DNA of 21,598 nt from Coemansia sp. RSA 922 (GCA_027577415.1 JANBQS010000305.1:1-21598); one strand, 5' to 3'. Positions 9,228 to 20,024 are shown, counted from the first letter of the stretch. Notes: generated from the sequence alone by a model not told the origin. Numbers and translations are program-made.

Positions 9228-11249
9228 TTACTGGGAGGTCGACTGCGGCTTGGCGGTTTGTTGGGAGAATGAGCCGAACTTGTAGTTGGCATTGTGCAAA
9301 ATGCGCAAGGCATGCTCAGCGTGGAAAAGAGTGGCCTGCGACGACAACTCTCGCGACTGTTGGCGGATACGGTCAGCAGGAGATCCATGCTCGTCTCCAG
9401 GGAATGGAACCATGCGGTGGATGAGCTCGTAGAACATTAGGGTGGTGCCAAACTGGGGAGAAGATCTGAGAACGCGCGCAGGACCGCCTTTGAAAAAGGC
9501 CTTGAAGCCTTCCTCCTTGTAGATTTTGCGGGCAGCATCGAACAAACCAGTGTAGACAGTTTCGCCCTTTTTGGCGACGACTTGAAGGCGAGTCTTAATA
9601 ACGTCGGCGGGAGTGGCGAGGTATGCAGCTGGCATACCTGCAAGGGCACCGGCTAGCAAAAGGTCCAGCATACCTAGGCGGCGCTCTCCCTCGTGGAAAA
9701 TATCCTTTTTGATGTGAGAGTAGCACGAAAAGTAAATGGCAGAGAAGGGAATGTCGCGTAGGAGACAGGCCGAGGCACCCTTGTACAGACCCAGGAGACC
9801 CAGCTCCTTGACAATGGTCAGTGCACTCCGGCGAACAATAGGGGCGGTAGCGCCAACGGCTTCCTTTAGGATCTCACCCTGGACCTGAAGACGGATCTTG
9901 ACAATCTCCAGCGGGTTGGTGAATATGACCTGGCAGGCACCCGCAGTGCCACCGGCAATAACCTCGCTAATAAAGGCAATCTTGCCAGTGTCCTTGCTAG
10001 TAAGGCGGGAGCGCATAAAGTCGTTGACAGTCAGCTTGATGGCCTTTTCTGGGGCTACGCCAACCAGCTGAGGACCAAGACCGCGATAGAGACCCAGTAT
10101 ACCCTCGTTGCGAACGACCTTACGGAAACAGTCGATGCTGTTCTTATAGAGCATCTCGCCGACAACAGCCGAGCGTTGGTTCTGCATGCGGGTCTTGACC
10201 AAGTCGATCGGATAGACAACAGCAGCACCGATGCCGCCAGCAACAGCGCCAATGGCAAAGTTGTAGGCCTGGAAGGCGGCCTCACGAAGCACAGAGCGCG
10301 CAGGCTTAATTACAGGTACGTCGTGCAAGCTAGGAGCAGCAGTAGGGCTCAACGACTTGTGGCAGGCGTCGAGGACGGCGTTGATACCAGCCAAGGTGGC
10401 GACAGGAGCCGAGTCATGGCCCACCGCAAGAGTAAACAACACATCGACCTCCAGGGGGCTCAACAGCGACGTGGCAGCAGCGAAGGCGGCCTGCGAGAGT
10501 TCCACGGCATCTGGATGGGCGGCAGATTTGAGGCCTTGGGTTTGCACCACTTCCTCGGTCGCACGGCGGATCTTGGCCGGATCACTAAGCAGGCTGACCA
10601 GGGCCAGGAAAAGCGGGTATCCAACAGCAGCACCGCCTTCTGAGCGGGCCAGTAGTGGCAGGCGCTGTGAGATGAGCCCCGACGGATCAAGAGAGGCAAG
10701 CTCGCTCACCACGGCATGCAGGCTGGTGGCGGGCATGCAGCCAGATCCTTGTGGATCGGCGCCAGAAAAGGCATGGCGGATGCGGTCGGCGTGAGTGGAG
10801 TCCATGAGCTGGGCAAACTCGGCGTAGGATGCCTGTGGCCTGTCCTTCAGGTAGTTTGTCGCCGCGTCGTCGGCTTTGGCCAGGGCAGCCAGGGCGTGAG
10901 CATCGACCGAATCGGCGTGGTCGTGAGCAATGACCCGGAATGGAAGCAGGGCAACAGCGCCATTTTGGCGGAGCATGGCCTGGAACCGGATGAACTCAGC
11001 CTTGGACAGCACACCACGAGCCTCGCTGTCGGCGACGCCAAAGAAGCTGGCATAGAGCGACGGGCCACCAGGTGCATGCTCAGCGGACGCGGGGGCAATG
11101 GCTCTCGCAAAGGCCACAGGAGTCATGTAAGGTGTGCCCTCGAGCGTAGTATCGGCACATGTGTCAAATATCTCCGAGTAGCGAGTGATATCGCCAGCCG
11201 GGAGAGCAGCCGGCTCCAGCAGAGCCGTAGCAGATTCGTGCGGTGTCAT
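9228..11249 (-). CDS. AGC1: Mitochondrial aspartate/glutamate carrier (AGC, SLC25A12/13 type)
   Basis: This 673-residue intronless protein is close in length to animal aralar/citrin. It exchanges mitochondrial aspartate for cytosolic glutamate plus a proton across the inner membrane and feeds the malate-aspartate shuttle. Residues 1-310 form the EF-hand-like regulatory domain. Residues 325-615 hold three carrier repeats with the signatures [11 protein letters not shown] (346-356), [12 protein letters not shown] (444-455) and [11 protein letters not shown] (546-556). Long stretches such as [15 protein letters not shown] and [11 protein letters not shown] are AGC-typical, and a C-terminal helix (about 640-660) follows as in the family. 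The EF-hand 2 loop (74-85) reads [12 protein letters not shown], with arginine at position 5 where a ligand is usual. The ATG at 11249 is the first in frame and lies just before the family-typical N-terminus. Confidence 0.93.
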   Translation of the reverse strand: MTPHESATALLEPAALPAGDITRYSEIFDTCADTTLEGTPYMTPVAFARAIAPASAEHAPGGPSLYASFFGVADSEARGVLSKAEFIRFQAMLRQNGAVALLPFRVIAHDHADSVDAHALAALAKADDAATNYLKDRPQASYAEFAQLMDSTHADRIRHAFSGADPQGSGCMPATSLHAVVSELASLDPSGLISQRLPLLARSEGGAAVGYPLFLALVSLLSDPAKIRRATEEVVQTQGLKSAAHPDAVELSQAAFAAATSLLSPLEVDVLFTLAVGHDSAPVATLAGINAVLDACHKSLSPTAAPSLHDVPVIKPARSVLREAAFQAYNFAIGAVAGGIGAAVVYPIDLVKTRMQNQRSAVVGEMLYKNSIDCFRKVVRNEGILGLYRGLGPQLVGVAPEKAIKLTVNDFMRSRLTSKDTGKIAFISEVIAGGTAGACQVIFTNPLEIVKIRLQVQGEILKEAVGATAPIVRRSALTIVKELGLLGLYKGASACLLRDIPFSAIYFSCYSHIKKDIFHEGERRLGMLDLLLAGALAGMPAAYLATPADVIKTRLQVVAKKGETVYTGLFDAARKIYKEEGFKAFFKGGPARVLRSSPQFGTTLMFYELIHRMVPFPGDEHGSPADRIRQQSRELSSQATLFHAEHALRILHNANYKFGSFSQQTAKPQSTSQ

Positions 11250-12459
11250 GGCAACGTCTAAACGTATAGAGGTGGCTCCAAATTGAGAAGGTTGGGTCTA
11301 ATTGCCACAAAAGATAGTGGTGGGTGCTAATTCAGCCAGTGAATTCAGAGCCTGGCGTACTGTTGTCGATGCGGGCGATCGAGCAAGAAACGAATCAAAC
11401 AGGGACTGGCCAGCACGAGATCCGGAACAAGAATAATAGGTCTAAAACAGCGACGACAGGGGCAGAGAAGGAGAGGGGCAGATGCAGGTGGAGAGCGAAG
11501 AGCGAAGAAAGGGCGGAGCAACGCGTTCTTTTGTAGTCCGTTTTGGAGCAAATGCGCTTTGGATTGCCTCAGGGGCAACAGCTCTTTCTGCGTCCAGTCG
11601 TCGCTTTCTTCCTGTCGCCTCCTGCCTCTTGCCTGCTCCTCCTTGCAGCTTCCGAATCCGAGCTGCACACATCGTCCCTCGCGCCAGAGCCTGCGCTACG
11701 TATTGGTGCGCATATACCGGGTTTTGATGTGTGTGCCTCACTTTTTTTTTCCGGAGCATGTGATTAAGCCAGCCCCATCCACGGCTCGCGGCTCGCGGCT
11801 CACAGACTGGACCAGCCACGCAACTGGTTGCGGTCCCAGACTGCTGGTCTCCATATGTACAGGTTTGCTAATATCTGCTAAAAAAAAGGGCATAGTGTGT
11901 TGCCCATAGCGCAGATAGTGTGGTTACATATAGGTGATCGGCGTTTGCGCAAGAGGCGGTGGCAAAATCCATAGCCAGTTCAGAAAAGCTTGCAGGAAAA
12001 CAGGTCGATGTTGGCGGGGGCCCAAAACAAGCGAGCACATCCAAAATGAAGCCTGCAGGCGAGTGCGTCTTCCTTTTTTACCTACTCTCAGTGGCTATAA
12101 TTATATATATTTGTTTCAGTTGCGACATCAGCTCTAATTTACAACTCGCTCGTATTTATACTGTCTTTTTTTGGCCGTATTTATACCCTGTCACCAATCA
12201 CAAAGGTAAGAAAACACAGCTACTGCCTTTTTGCTCCTGACTAGGGCCTGCTGCTCACGTGCTACTTGTGCCTTTGCGCCGCCAAACGCGCTGACCTGGT
12301 CCCTAGCAGAGGCATGTTGGACCGCCTTTTTCTTCTAGTGTCTGCGCTAGCAAAAAAACATTTCAACCCTGTCCAAATCTAGCCTACATTCCTTGCCTTC
12401 CACGTATTCCTGCTCAACCACTTTGCATTCTTACCTTTATACACGCTGGGCTCGCACCA
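11250..12459. promoter_or_regulatory. Shared upstream region of the divergent carrier and Rho-GEF genes
   Basis: About 1.2 kb separates two divergent start codons, so it should carry both promoters. A palindromic CACGTG (bHLH-type site) is at 12256-12261. A consensus 5' splice site, G|GTAAGA, starts at 12206. A pyrimidine-rich TTTTTCTTCTAG ending at 12338 could close a 133-base intron in the Rho-GEF 5' UTR. Several overlapping frames between 11345 and 12240 on both strands have no recognisable product, and I treat them as chance. Confidence 0.4.
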
Positions 12460-12571
12460 ATGCTAAAATGGTAAGCGTCGCATGACTCTGACGCATTCGC
12501 CACTTGTTCCAAGGCGCTATTACAATACTAAAAGTTCTAATTGAAAACTGCCAATCTTACGTTTTTATAGA
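12460..12571 (+). promoter_or_regulatory. Splicing-dependent 3-codon uORF overlapping the Rho-GEF start
   Basis: An ATG at 12460 in a weak context (C at -3) opens the uORF ATG CTA AAA TG. After removal of the intron at 12471-12570 the next base is A. The uORF then ends at TGA, which overlaps the main start as ATGA. The main ATG at 12468 has A at -3, a better context. The arrangement fits leaky scanning or termination-reinitiation, but this is inference from the sequence only. Confidence 0.4.
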
Positions 12572-15500
12572 CCGATTCACCACCGTCACCTATAGTGCCT
12601 GCGTCGGGCTCTGCCATACCAGCATCAACAACAGTATCGATACCTGCTAGTTTTGGTGGCAATTCCGAGCGTCGCTTCGACCGTACTCCGACTAACTCAC
12701 GACGCGTCAGAGTCACTACCGCCCACACACAAACGGCAACGGCGACAGCAAAGCCCACGAGGCAGAGCGATCGCCATCAGCAGGTCACCGACGCTTTTAC
12801 TACGCCCACGCACTCGACAAAGCCAGGTGCACAGTTTACATTCCGAGCAGCCTCCACCGCCTTTCCTAGTCTACAGGACACACCGCCGCCGCCGCCGCCG
12901 CCGCCATCACATACCCAGCCGCAGCGCCGAGAATTTGTTGGCGCGGCTCTGCTACCCTCCTTGTCGAGGCGTGCAACTATCATCGAGCAGAAACACGGTC
13001 CGCTGCGGACTGGGCTCAGGCCAATGCTCGACCGCAACGCTTCTGTTGCCAGTCGGGCCACCGCCGGCAGCAGCAACAGCAGTAGTAGTAACAGCGAAGC
13101 CGGCGCCTATACAGGCACGCCGTCAGTACAGCACCAACAGCGCCAGGCTTCGCTCAGCATTGACCAAATGTCGGTTGACTCTGCACAGGCTACGCTGACG
13201 CCGACATCGCGTGGCTCGTACGAGACGCCCAATGACAACGAGAACGACGGGCTGTACGCCTCCGAGTTTTGGCTCACTGCGTTGGTGCCCAAGCCGCACA
13301 CTAATTTCTTTGGGTACGAGTCGTCTATCGGTCCCATCTGTATCTCCATCAGCACTCGCGAGTCGCACGAGTGCTACAAGGCCCTGGTCCGTACGCCGTT
13401 CAAATTTGGCGTGGTGTATGTGCCCACTATGGTCATTGATGAGCCTATCTTTGGAACCGATCTTGACCGCCTGTCCAGCCCCACCCCCCAAAAGATCCTT
13501 TTGTATCACGCCTTGCGCCTCTACTTTCAGCAGGCCGACGATGAGCGCCGCGGATACTTGCTTACTGCTTTGCGCAATCGCCAGCTGGCCCAGGAGACTG
13601 GCACGGGCATCAGCTATGCCAAGCCAGCAGCGACTTGTATCCCCGATGCGCTGTGGGGCCGCACGGTCGCTGACGCCATCAAAGATGTGACTGTCGCACC
13701 CGGCTCAGTATGTAGTTCAGCAGAGTGCCCTCCGCGCCGAAAGCGTGGACTGCAGCGGTCCAACACCAAGCGATCGATAGAGCTGCGCCGCGCAGAAATC
13801 AACGACTTTATTGACAGCATATTTCAGCCCACTCCCACAAACGCCGACCCTGCTCCTAAGCAGAGCCCGCTAGCGCTGCGGCCGGCTTCGTTTGACGGCG
13901 ACTGTGACGACGGGTGCTCAGAAGACGGCGAGGACTCTTCTATGCTGGCCGACATACACAGCTTTCTGGCGGCTGAGCGCGACCTGCGCGACCTGGCAGT
14001 GGCCACCGAAAGCCTGACAGAAATCCGCGACGACCATCTGAAGCCTCTGTTGCGCAATCTGGAGCCAAAGTTGTTCCGTCGACGTCTACGTATTGATTTT
14101 GTTGTGGTAGGCGCAGCCGATCACTCACAGCTGGTGGATAATTCAGCGCCGCATCGCCGGTTCCTGCGCACGCTTGAGCGAGCCAGTGCCCGAATGCGAG
14201 GCGACTCTGGCAGTGCTGCTGACTCGCTACGACCAGGCGAAGACTCGTCACCAGAACAGCATCGGGTCTCTGCAAAGGGCAATGGGGCTCGGCCGAGCGA
14301 CAAGGCCCTGAGGCAGCAGCAGGCAATGGCAGCAGCAGCAGCGAGCCGGCGGCAGAAAACGCGTGAGGAAATGGAGGAGAAGCGCAACAACGTCATTCAG
14401 GAGCTGATAGCAACCGAGTGCAGTTACGTTGAGAAGATGCGCGCCCTTATCGACATTTACGCCGTGCCCCTACGTTCGGCTGCCCGCTCGGCTAACAACG
14501 CGCTCATCCCAGCTTACGATGCACACGTCGTCTTTGGCAACATTGAGCGCGTAAGCGAAGTTAACGAGCGCTTTCTAGGAGACCTAGAGGCATGGAGCCG
14601 TGGCGAAATGGACCCAAAGGAGACTATCGGCTCACTGTGCCGGGATCACTTTGTTGACTTCCACGTATATAAGCGCTATATCAACGGCTACCAGCATGCG
14701 CTTGTCATGTCCCGCGAGCTCGAAGCCAAGAACCCACTCTATGCAGCCTTTCTGCAGAGGGCTCGCGAGCGCGAGGAGTGCCGCAAGCTCGGCATTAGCG
14801 ACTTGCTGATCATGCCTGTACAGCGCATTCCCCGCTACACCCTGCTGCTGTCGGATCTGATAAAGCTTATTCCCGAAGATGATCCGGATGTGCCCCGCAT
14901 CCAGCTGGCGCTAGAGCGAGTCAACGAGATTGGCCAGCTTGCTGATAACCAGGTTGCAGAGTCGGTCGCCGAGCTGCATCACATCCACACTACCATTGAG
15001 GGCTGTCCGCCAAATCTGATAAGCGCGTCGCGAGAGTTTATAGGCGCCATTGACGCATCGGAAATCGACCTTGCCACTGGCGCTCCCAAAAAGCCAATGT
15101 GTCTTCTTGTGTTTTCCGATCTGCTAATGGTTGTCGAGCGCTTTTGGCCTCCCAGGGACCACGGCGGCATTCGCGTCACCGGTAAGGCTACCTCGCGTCA
15201 GCAGTGCCCCATCCACGCCATGTCGCCCTCCGATGCCTCCAAAATGGCTGCTGCTGCTGGGTCCTCCTCGTCCTCTGGCCTCAGCGTAGCTAGCATGGGG
15301 CCGGGGGCATCGTCTATGGTCCCCTCAGCCGTGCCTGCGTCGGTGTCACTGTCGACTGGCTCTCTTGCCAAGCAGCCGGCAGCGTGCACATGTGGCTCTG
15401 GCTACAACTCACCTGCCGCCAATGCCTTCCTCTCCACGTCCTCTGGCGGTAGCAGCAGAAAGCGCTGGGGCCGCTTTGCTGGCTGGATCGACATTGCGCG

Positions 15501-18500
15501 GGTGAGCATTCTTGAAAAGAACATGAGTCCTAGCTCGCGGTCGTTCTTTATTCATCGATACCCCGGGGGCGCCGAGGACTCGCAGGCGTCAGCTACCGAT
15601 GTAAGCTCGGCGCGTCGGCAACGCACTGCTACAACCATGCCGAGTGCTAACCCAAAGAGTCTAAAGTCGTCTGGCTCGTCAATTATTTCGCTCGACTCGA
15701 GCAACACGTCCTCGCCCCTTCCTGCTGGCGATTCTCAGGCCCAGCTACGCGCAACGCGCGGCCGACTAGCCAGCGACCAGATGCATCAGGAGTTTGCACG
15801 TATATTGTACCCGAACGAAACCACATACGAGTCCTATGGTGACCATGGTTATTGGTACCCACAGTCCTTGCACGAGTTTGATACTGACCACCCACTATCG
15901 CGGGATGCATTCTTTGAGTTTCTCAATACCGCGTGGGAGCGCTCAGTAGCGCGCTGCTTTGAGGCGTCAACTTCATCCTCCTCCTCAGCCGGCCTGAGCC
16001 GCCACGGAAGCAACTCGGGAAGTGGTACTAGCGCATTTGCTCCGCGCACTCGAGCAGACACTGGCGGTGGTGGTGGCAGCAGCGCTGGTAGCACTCACCG
16101 TAGAACAAAGTCTGGCGTTGAGGACTTTGCGCCAGCAACCAACATCGTTCATCCAGAGCTCGATCGAGTGGACGTGGGCGGCCAGTGTTGGACTGTGCGC
16201 ATCTGGGACTCGACTGACTACTCGCGGTCTAGGCACAATTGTCCCAGTGCGCTGGCTGCTGACATGACCGTTGTTTGGGATTACCGGCAAATGGGCTCGC
16301 CCAGCCAGCTGATAGCGTTGGACGACAGCCGACGGGGGCGTGCCGAACCGTCGTCATTCGAGCCTGGTCGAACTACGTTCTACCCGCTCCAGGCTTGCCG
16401 AGTGATGGACTTTGGCGACGACTACTTTCATGTGACATCGACCGTTCTGCCACTAGACGCCCAGCAGCCGTCGGCGGCTTCCGACACCTTTGCCGAGCTA
16501 GTCGAGGAAAGAGAGGTAGCTGACAGCTGGCCAGCGCTGTGTCGACTAGTGGAGCAGGCCATCACCATGTACCAGTATGTGCTCCTGGCCTATCCTGAGC
16601 ACCGCCGCGTGCAGCAATGTTACAACCGCAGTATTCTGGCTTCGCTGTTTGGACAGAATGCCCTAGGCAGCTCGACCTCGGCCAAGACGGAAGCTGCCTC
16701 GGCCACTCCCCGGAAGCTGTTTTCGCGTGCCAAGCACTTGTTTTCGTCTGGAAAGCAAAGAGGGTCCAGCTCTTTCAAAGACTCTCCCGACGCTGCAAAT
16801 TTATTTTCGTCGGCCTACAGCAATGCGGTGGCGGTCGATACCATTGGCCCGTCCTCCGGGTCGTCGCCATACAACCACTCGACTATATCGACGCCGCTGT
16901 CTGTTCTCGGCAAATACAAGCTCAAAACAAAGAGCTCGACCATGGTCTCGTCACGAAGGGTGCATGCTGTGCAGCAACAAGGCTCAGCTACGTCATCGCC
17001 AGCAAAGGCTGCATCGGCGATTTCCTCGCCAGTTCAGTCGCTAGTTGCGCACGCAGGTGCTCATCCTGGTAAGGCTGCGCTCAAGACAACCTCGTTTGAT
17101 GCCAGTGACGAGCTCTTGTTCAGCAACAGTGTCGCTGCTGGCAAGGATCTGTCGTCGTCCATTTCAGATTCACGCAAGCGGTCCGACGCATTTTCGACTA
17201 CCAGGGCTGACAGCGTCTTGCCTAGTGGCCGAAAGGTGTCACACACAATCGACGACTTTCCCTCTTTGGCACCGGGATCTGGCAGTGAGCAGGTGGAGCT
17301 ACGCATCCGCTCGCAGACTAGTTGGGAGCACCGAGGTAGAAGTGTTTCCAGTATGATGTCTGCGCAAAGCTCATCTCCTGGCCTTGCTTCGTCTGCCGCT
17401 CAGCTACCACATGCGTTTGTTTCGCCTTCGCCCAACGGCCCAGCCAATTTTATACCATCGCCGATGCTCTCGGTACGCGACGACCGTGCGCCAAGCATGA
17501 GACTTGTCGAGAGCGATGCCTACATCAAGCGTCGGTCGATGTCGGTGGTCTCTGCAGCATCTATCAGCAGCGCCCGAACTGGCCAAGATTTGTTTTCGCA
17601 GCGCTTGAGACCAACTGCGTCTACTGTGTCCAGTCGCGACGGGGGGTTGCAAAGCCATGGGGAAGACGACGACGACGACGAGTCTGGATTTTCTCTACGG
17701 CTTGACCTCCAGCCTAACAGCGATATTCCAAGCGACCTGAGACTGGAGTTTGACGAAGCCCTAGGAACCGCCAGCAGCACTCCGCCTCGCCCAGCCGCTG
17801 GGCTGGCGATCCTTGACATGCAGGCCTTCTCTAGCCCCTTCGCTGCTCCTGTTGCTTCTAGCCAGTTGGCTGCTCGGGTCAACAATGCCGGGCTGAATGT
17901 GCTGATACCACCCACAGGAGGCAACCTTGATTCTCGAAACACTTGGGATGCACGGTCGCCAGACCACGACGATGCAGCCGCCCAGCGCTGTCAGCTGCCA
18001 CTTAGTAGTGCCGACTCTGCCGTGAGCGTCCTCTCAGTGCTAAGCACGACCTCCAAGGCGGGTGCTACGTCTCGAGGCCCCAATCGTCGACAGGCGGTTT
18101 ATGGTCCGCCCTTACATAGTCCAACAGCAGCGACGGGGCATGCTACTGGGCCAGTGCGCGAGACTGCCAAGCCCCACCTGGTTCTTTCGGAGTCCGACAT
18201 TCTACTAGATATCGCACGCGAGCTTGGTCAAGACGAACCATTTGTCACTCTGGCTGCAAACAGTCCTATCTATGTTGACGACGACGAGATTGCCAGTCAC
18301 TTGAACCAAATGTCTGTGCTCCAGCGATCCCAGACCTCGCCAATGTTTCCGCAGTTTGATACCTTGTCGTCGAGTATGCCTGACAGCAGTGCCAGCACCC
18401 TGACCTCACGAGATTCGCTTCGCCCACTCCCACTCCCGCCACTGCCACCTCATACAAAATCGCTCAATATTGGGAGCGATCGCCAAAAGGCGCCAGCACC

Positions 18501-18608
18501 TCAGACAAGTGGCAACAGGCCGGCAGTCGCGTCTAGCATCTATGCGTCGGCATGGTCGCAGGGCGACCGGCCTAGGATTCCCCAGCCACCGCCTATGAAG
18601 TATAATTT

Positions 18609-18639
<31 letters not shown>

Positions 18640-18798
18640 GCGACCGCCCAGCCCACTTCGACCTTGGCTGACTACCGAAGGCTTCCAAACCTTCCGCCGC
18701 GAGTCCGATCCACTGTGGCATCCGTCTATTTGGACAGGAGCTCGACTCAGAGCAACCCAGCGCCTTCTTCCGAGAGATCGCACCACCCCTCATCGTAG
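12468..18798 (+). CDS. Dbl-family Rho guanine-nucleotide exchange factor (DH-PH), very large
   Basis: The predicted protein has 2076 residues from two exons (12468-12470 and 12571-18798). It activates Rho/Cdc42-type GTPases by GDP release. The DH domain spans about 605-811. It shows CR1 (NNVIQELIATECSYVEKM) and the diagnostic CR3 (SDLLIMPVQRIPRYTLLLSD, about 745-764). A PH-like domain follows in three pieces: PMCLLVFSDLLMVVERFW (about 845), GWIDIARVSILEKN to SFFIHR (about 970-997), and a C-terminal helix SRDAFFEFLNTAWERSV (about 1112). Serine-rich insertions separate the pieces. A folded N-terminal region (about 228-342, with NFFGYESSIGPICISI) and another at about 1191-1362 are of unknown type. 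The rest is Ser/Pro-rich and probably disordered, with poly-Pro, poly-Asp and poly-Gln. There is no ATG near the 5' end of exon 2, hence the two-exon model. Confidence 0.85.
12471..12570 (+). other. Spliceosomal intron placed directly after the start codon
   Basis: The 100-base intron has donor ATG|GTAAGC and acceptor TTTTTATAG|ACC. Candidate branch points are TACTAAAA (about 12527) and TTCTAAT (12535-12541), 30-40 bases from the acceptor. It is phase 0, and exon 2 continues T-D-S-P-P-S-P-I-V-P-A-S. If the intron is kept, the main frame ends after five codons (TGA at 12483-12485), so splicing is required for any product. Confidence 0.65.
12883..12906 (+). repeat. CCG trinucleotide run encoding poly-proline
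   Basis: Seven CCG codons plus one CCA encode eight prolines (about residues 106-113) in the N-terminal disordered part of the Rho-GEF. A proline run of this kind can bind SH3 or profilin-type partners, but no partner can be named. The repeat is prone to length change. Confidence 0.8.
18610..18639 (+). repeat. CAG/CAA microsatellite encoding poly-glutamine
   Basis: Seven CAG codons followed by three CAA codons encode ten glutamines near the C-terminus of the Rho-GEF (about residues 2015-2024). The pure CAG part could vary in length between strains. Confidence 0.85.
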
Positions 18799-19065
18799 CC
18801 ACGCTATTGACGGCGCGACTATTCCATAGTGGTGCTATTATTTTTCCTAATGCCATTATGTTTGATATGCTAGAGTCAACGAGTAGGTTGTCTATTCTGC
18901 TAGCTTTGTTGTCGGGTCGACAGAGTAGAGTGTGTTGGAGAGAGAAGGGAGATATTTAGTAGTATGAGGTATGCTTGCGTCTGTCAACTCGCTTGTCTCG
19001 GCACACAATAGGCGCCGGATTGTACATGCAGGAGAGTTTTGCTTGCTGCCTGCTACCGCTGCCAC
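18799..19065. other. 3' flank of the Rho-GEF gene
   Basis: This stretch would hold the 3' UTR and polyadenylation region of the Rho-GEF. A T-rich tract follows the stop at about 18838-18850. Nothing else is recognised. Confidence 0.4.
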
Positions 19066-19602
19066 ATGCATGGCTCGGCTGTCCATATAACCACATTAGG
19101 AACGGAGTCCGAAGGAACCAATGGCAAAGCAAAAAAGAAAGGCGACTTTGGCAACAAACTTTTTCAATCTCATAGTCAACGTGGCGTTGGGTTAGTAGAG
19201 GCTGAGGAGGCGCCGCCTCCTTTGAGTACCTTCACAGTCACTGCATTTCTGTACTTTGCTAACAAAAGTGTTGGGACGACCTCTGCCCTCAGTCACAAAT
19301 TCTGGAATAAGACAGACCCTGCGTCTGACAACAGACATTGCGCCCTCTGTGCTTTCGCTCTAAAGGAGAAATTCGGCCGTGCCTTTTGCTGGCAGCATTA
19401 GGATGCTATCGCTACTACCAGTCTACCAATAGACATTTTGAAAGCCTTGAATGGACACTGTGCTCAGTATCCACAAATTGGTACTATTAGGCAGAGAGAT
19501 TTTAAGGTGAGATGCCGTCAGTATGAGTGCAGGATCCAAATAGAGCACTCAGAGGAGCTGGTTGTTTTGGCTCATGGTGCTGTTATTGTTGCGCACAAGT
19601 GA
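19066..19602 (+). pseudogene. Coding-like relic with possible zinc-finger segment, one in-frame stop
   Basis: One frame stays open from an ATG at 19066 to a TGA at 19600-19602, apart from a TAG at 19399-19401. The first part ends with SALSHKFWNKTDPASDNRHC, then ALCAF and a cysteine and histidine close to the stop. The aromatic-rich lead-in and C-x2-C faintly recall BED-type fingers of hAT transposases. The second part (LPIDILKALNGHCAQYPQIG, later YECRIQIEHSEELVVLAHGA) looks coding but matches no family I know. It could be a decayed transposase or a lost gene. The evidence is frame continuity and composition only. Confidence 0.25.
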
Positions 19603-19758
19603 CGCCTTCTCACCCTTCCCCAAAAATGTAAACCGCCTCACACTTCAATGCCCCATTGGGTTTGGCGCCGCCACACGGAATAGGGGAGCAAGTACTAGTA
19701 CTGGTACAACTGACCGCTATCCCAAGATAGAGGCGCAGGCATCCGACACTCTGTCGCC

Positions 19759-19765
19759 TATAAAG
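19759..19765 (+). promoter_or_regulatory. TATA box upstream of a small cysteine-rich ORF
   Basis: TATAAAG is followed by a long pyrimidine-rich leader (about 19790-19925), a style seen in highly expressed fungal genes. The first downstream ATG is at 19929, 164 bases after the box. Confidence 0.35.
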
Positions 19766-19928
19766 CGGCGGTCCTACCTCTATCACAAAAATCCTTGCTC
19801 ACTTGACTCGATATCCTTCGTACTCGTATCTGCTTTTATATCTTTTACTTTCTGTCCAGAGACTACCCTGATCTCCTAGTTATCCAGAACTCGCTGCTCC
19901 CTGACCTAGTCTGTGCTCACTCGCTCCG

Positions 19929-20024
19929 ATGTATATTCTGCACCAGGCTCAGCCCCAGTCTCCGCTTCGCCTCTACGACTGCGATCGTGAGTGCACTTGT
20001 CCGCTATGCAAGGGTGGCAACTGA
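19929..20024 (+). CDS. Candidate 31-residue cysteine-rich micro-protein
   Basis: The ORF starts at the first ATG after a TATA box and pyrimidine-rich leader. The second half is DCDRECTCPLCKGGN, with cysteines at 18, 22, 24 and 27 (C-x3-C-x-C-x2-C), a density that could bind a metal ion. An alternative reading exists. A GTGAGT donor at 19987 and ATAG acceptor ending at 20034 would remove 48 bases and three of the four cysteines, giving a 33-residue product ending at 20078. Both readings are hypothetical, and no homologue is recognised. Confidence 0.3.
   Translation: MYILHQAQPQSPLRLYDCDRECTCPLCKGGN

Noticed and set aside
10176..11261. Plus-strand ORFs of 145-181 codons across the carrier gene
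   Set aside because: They are antisense shadows of the well-conserved carrier coding sequence.
11345..12240. Overlapping ORFs on both strands between the carrier and the Rho-GEF
   Set aside because: They have biased composition, no recognisable domains and mostly non-ATG starts. The position is that of a divergent promoter.
12595..12597. GTG as the start of the Rho-GEF
   Set aside because: The codons upstream are in frame back to a good 3' splice site at 12570, and an ATG|GTAAGC exon lies 100 bases before it. GTG is just codon 10.
19575..19879. ORF opening with a signal-peptide-like MVLLLLRTSDAF
   Set aside because: It overlaps the relic frame and runs through the TATA box and pyrimidine-rich leader at 19759-19925. 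It has no family features.
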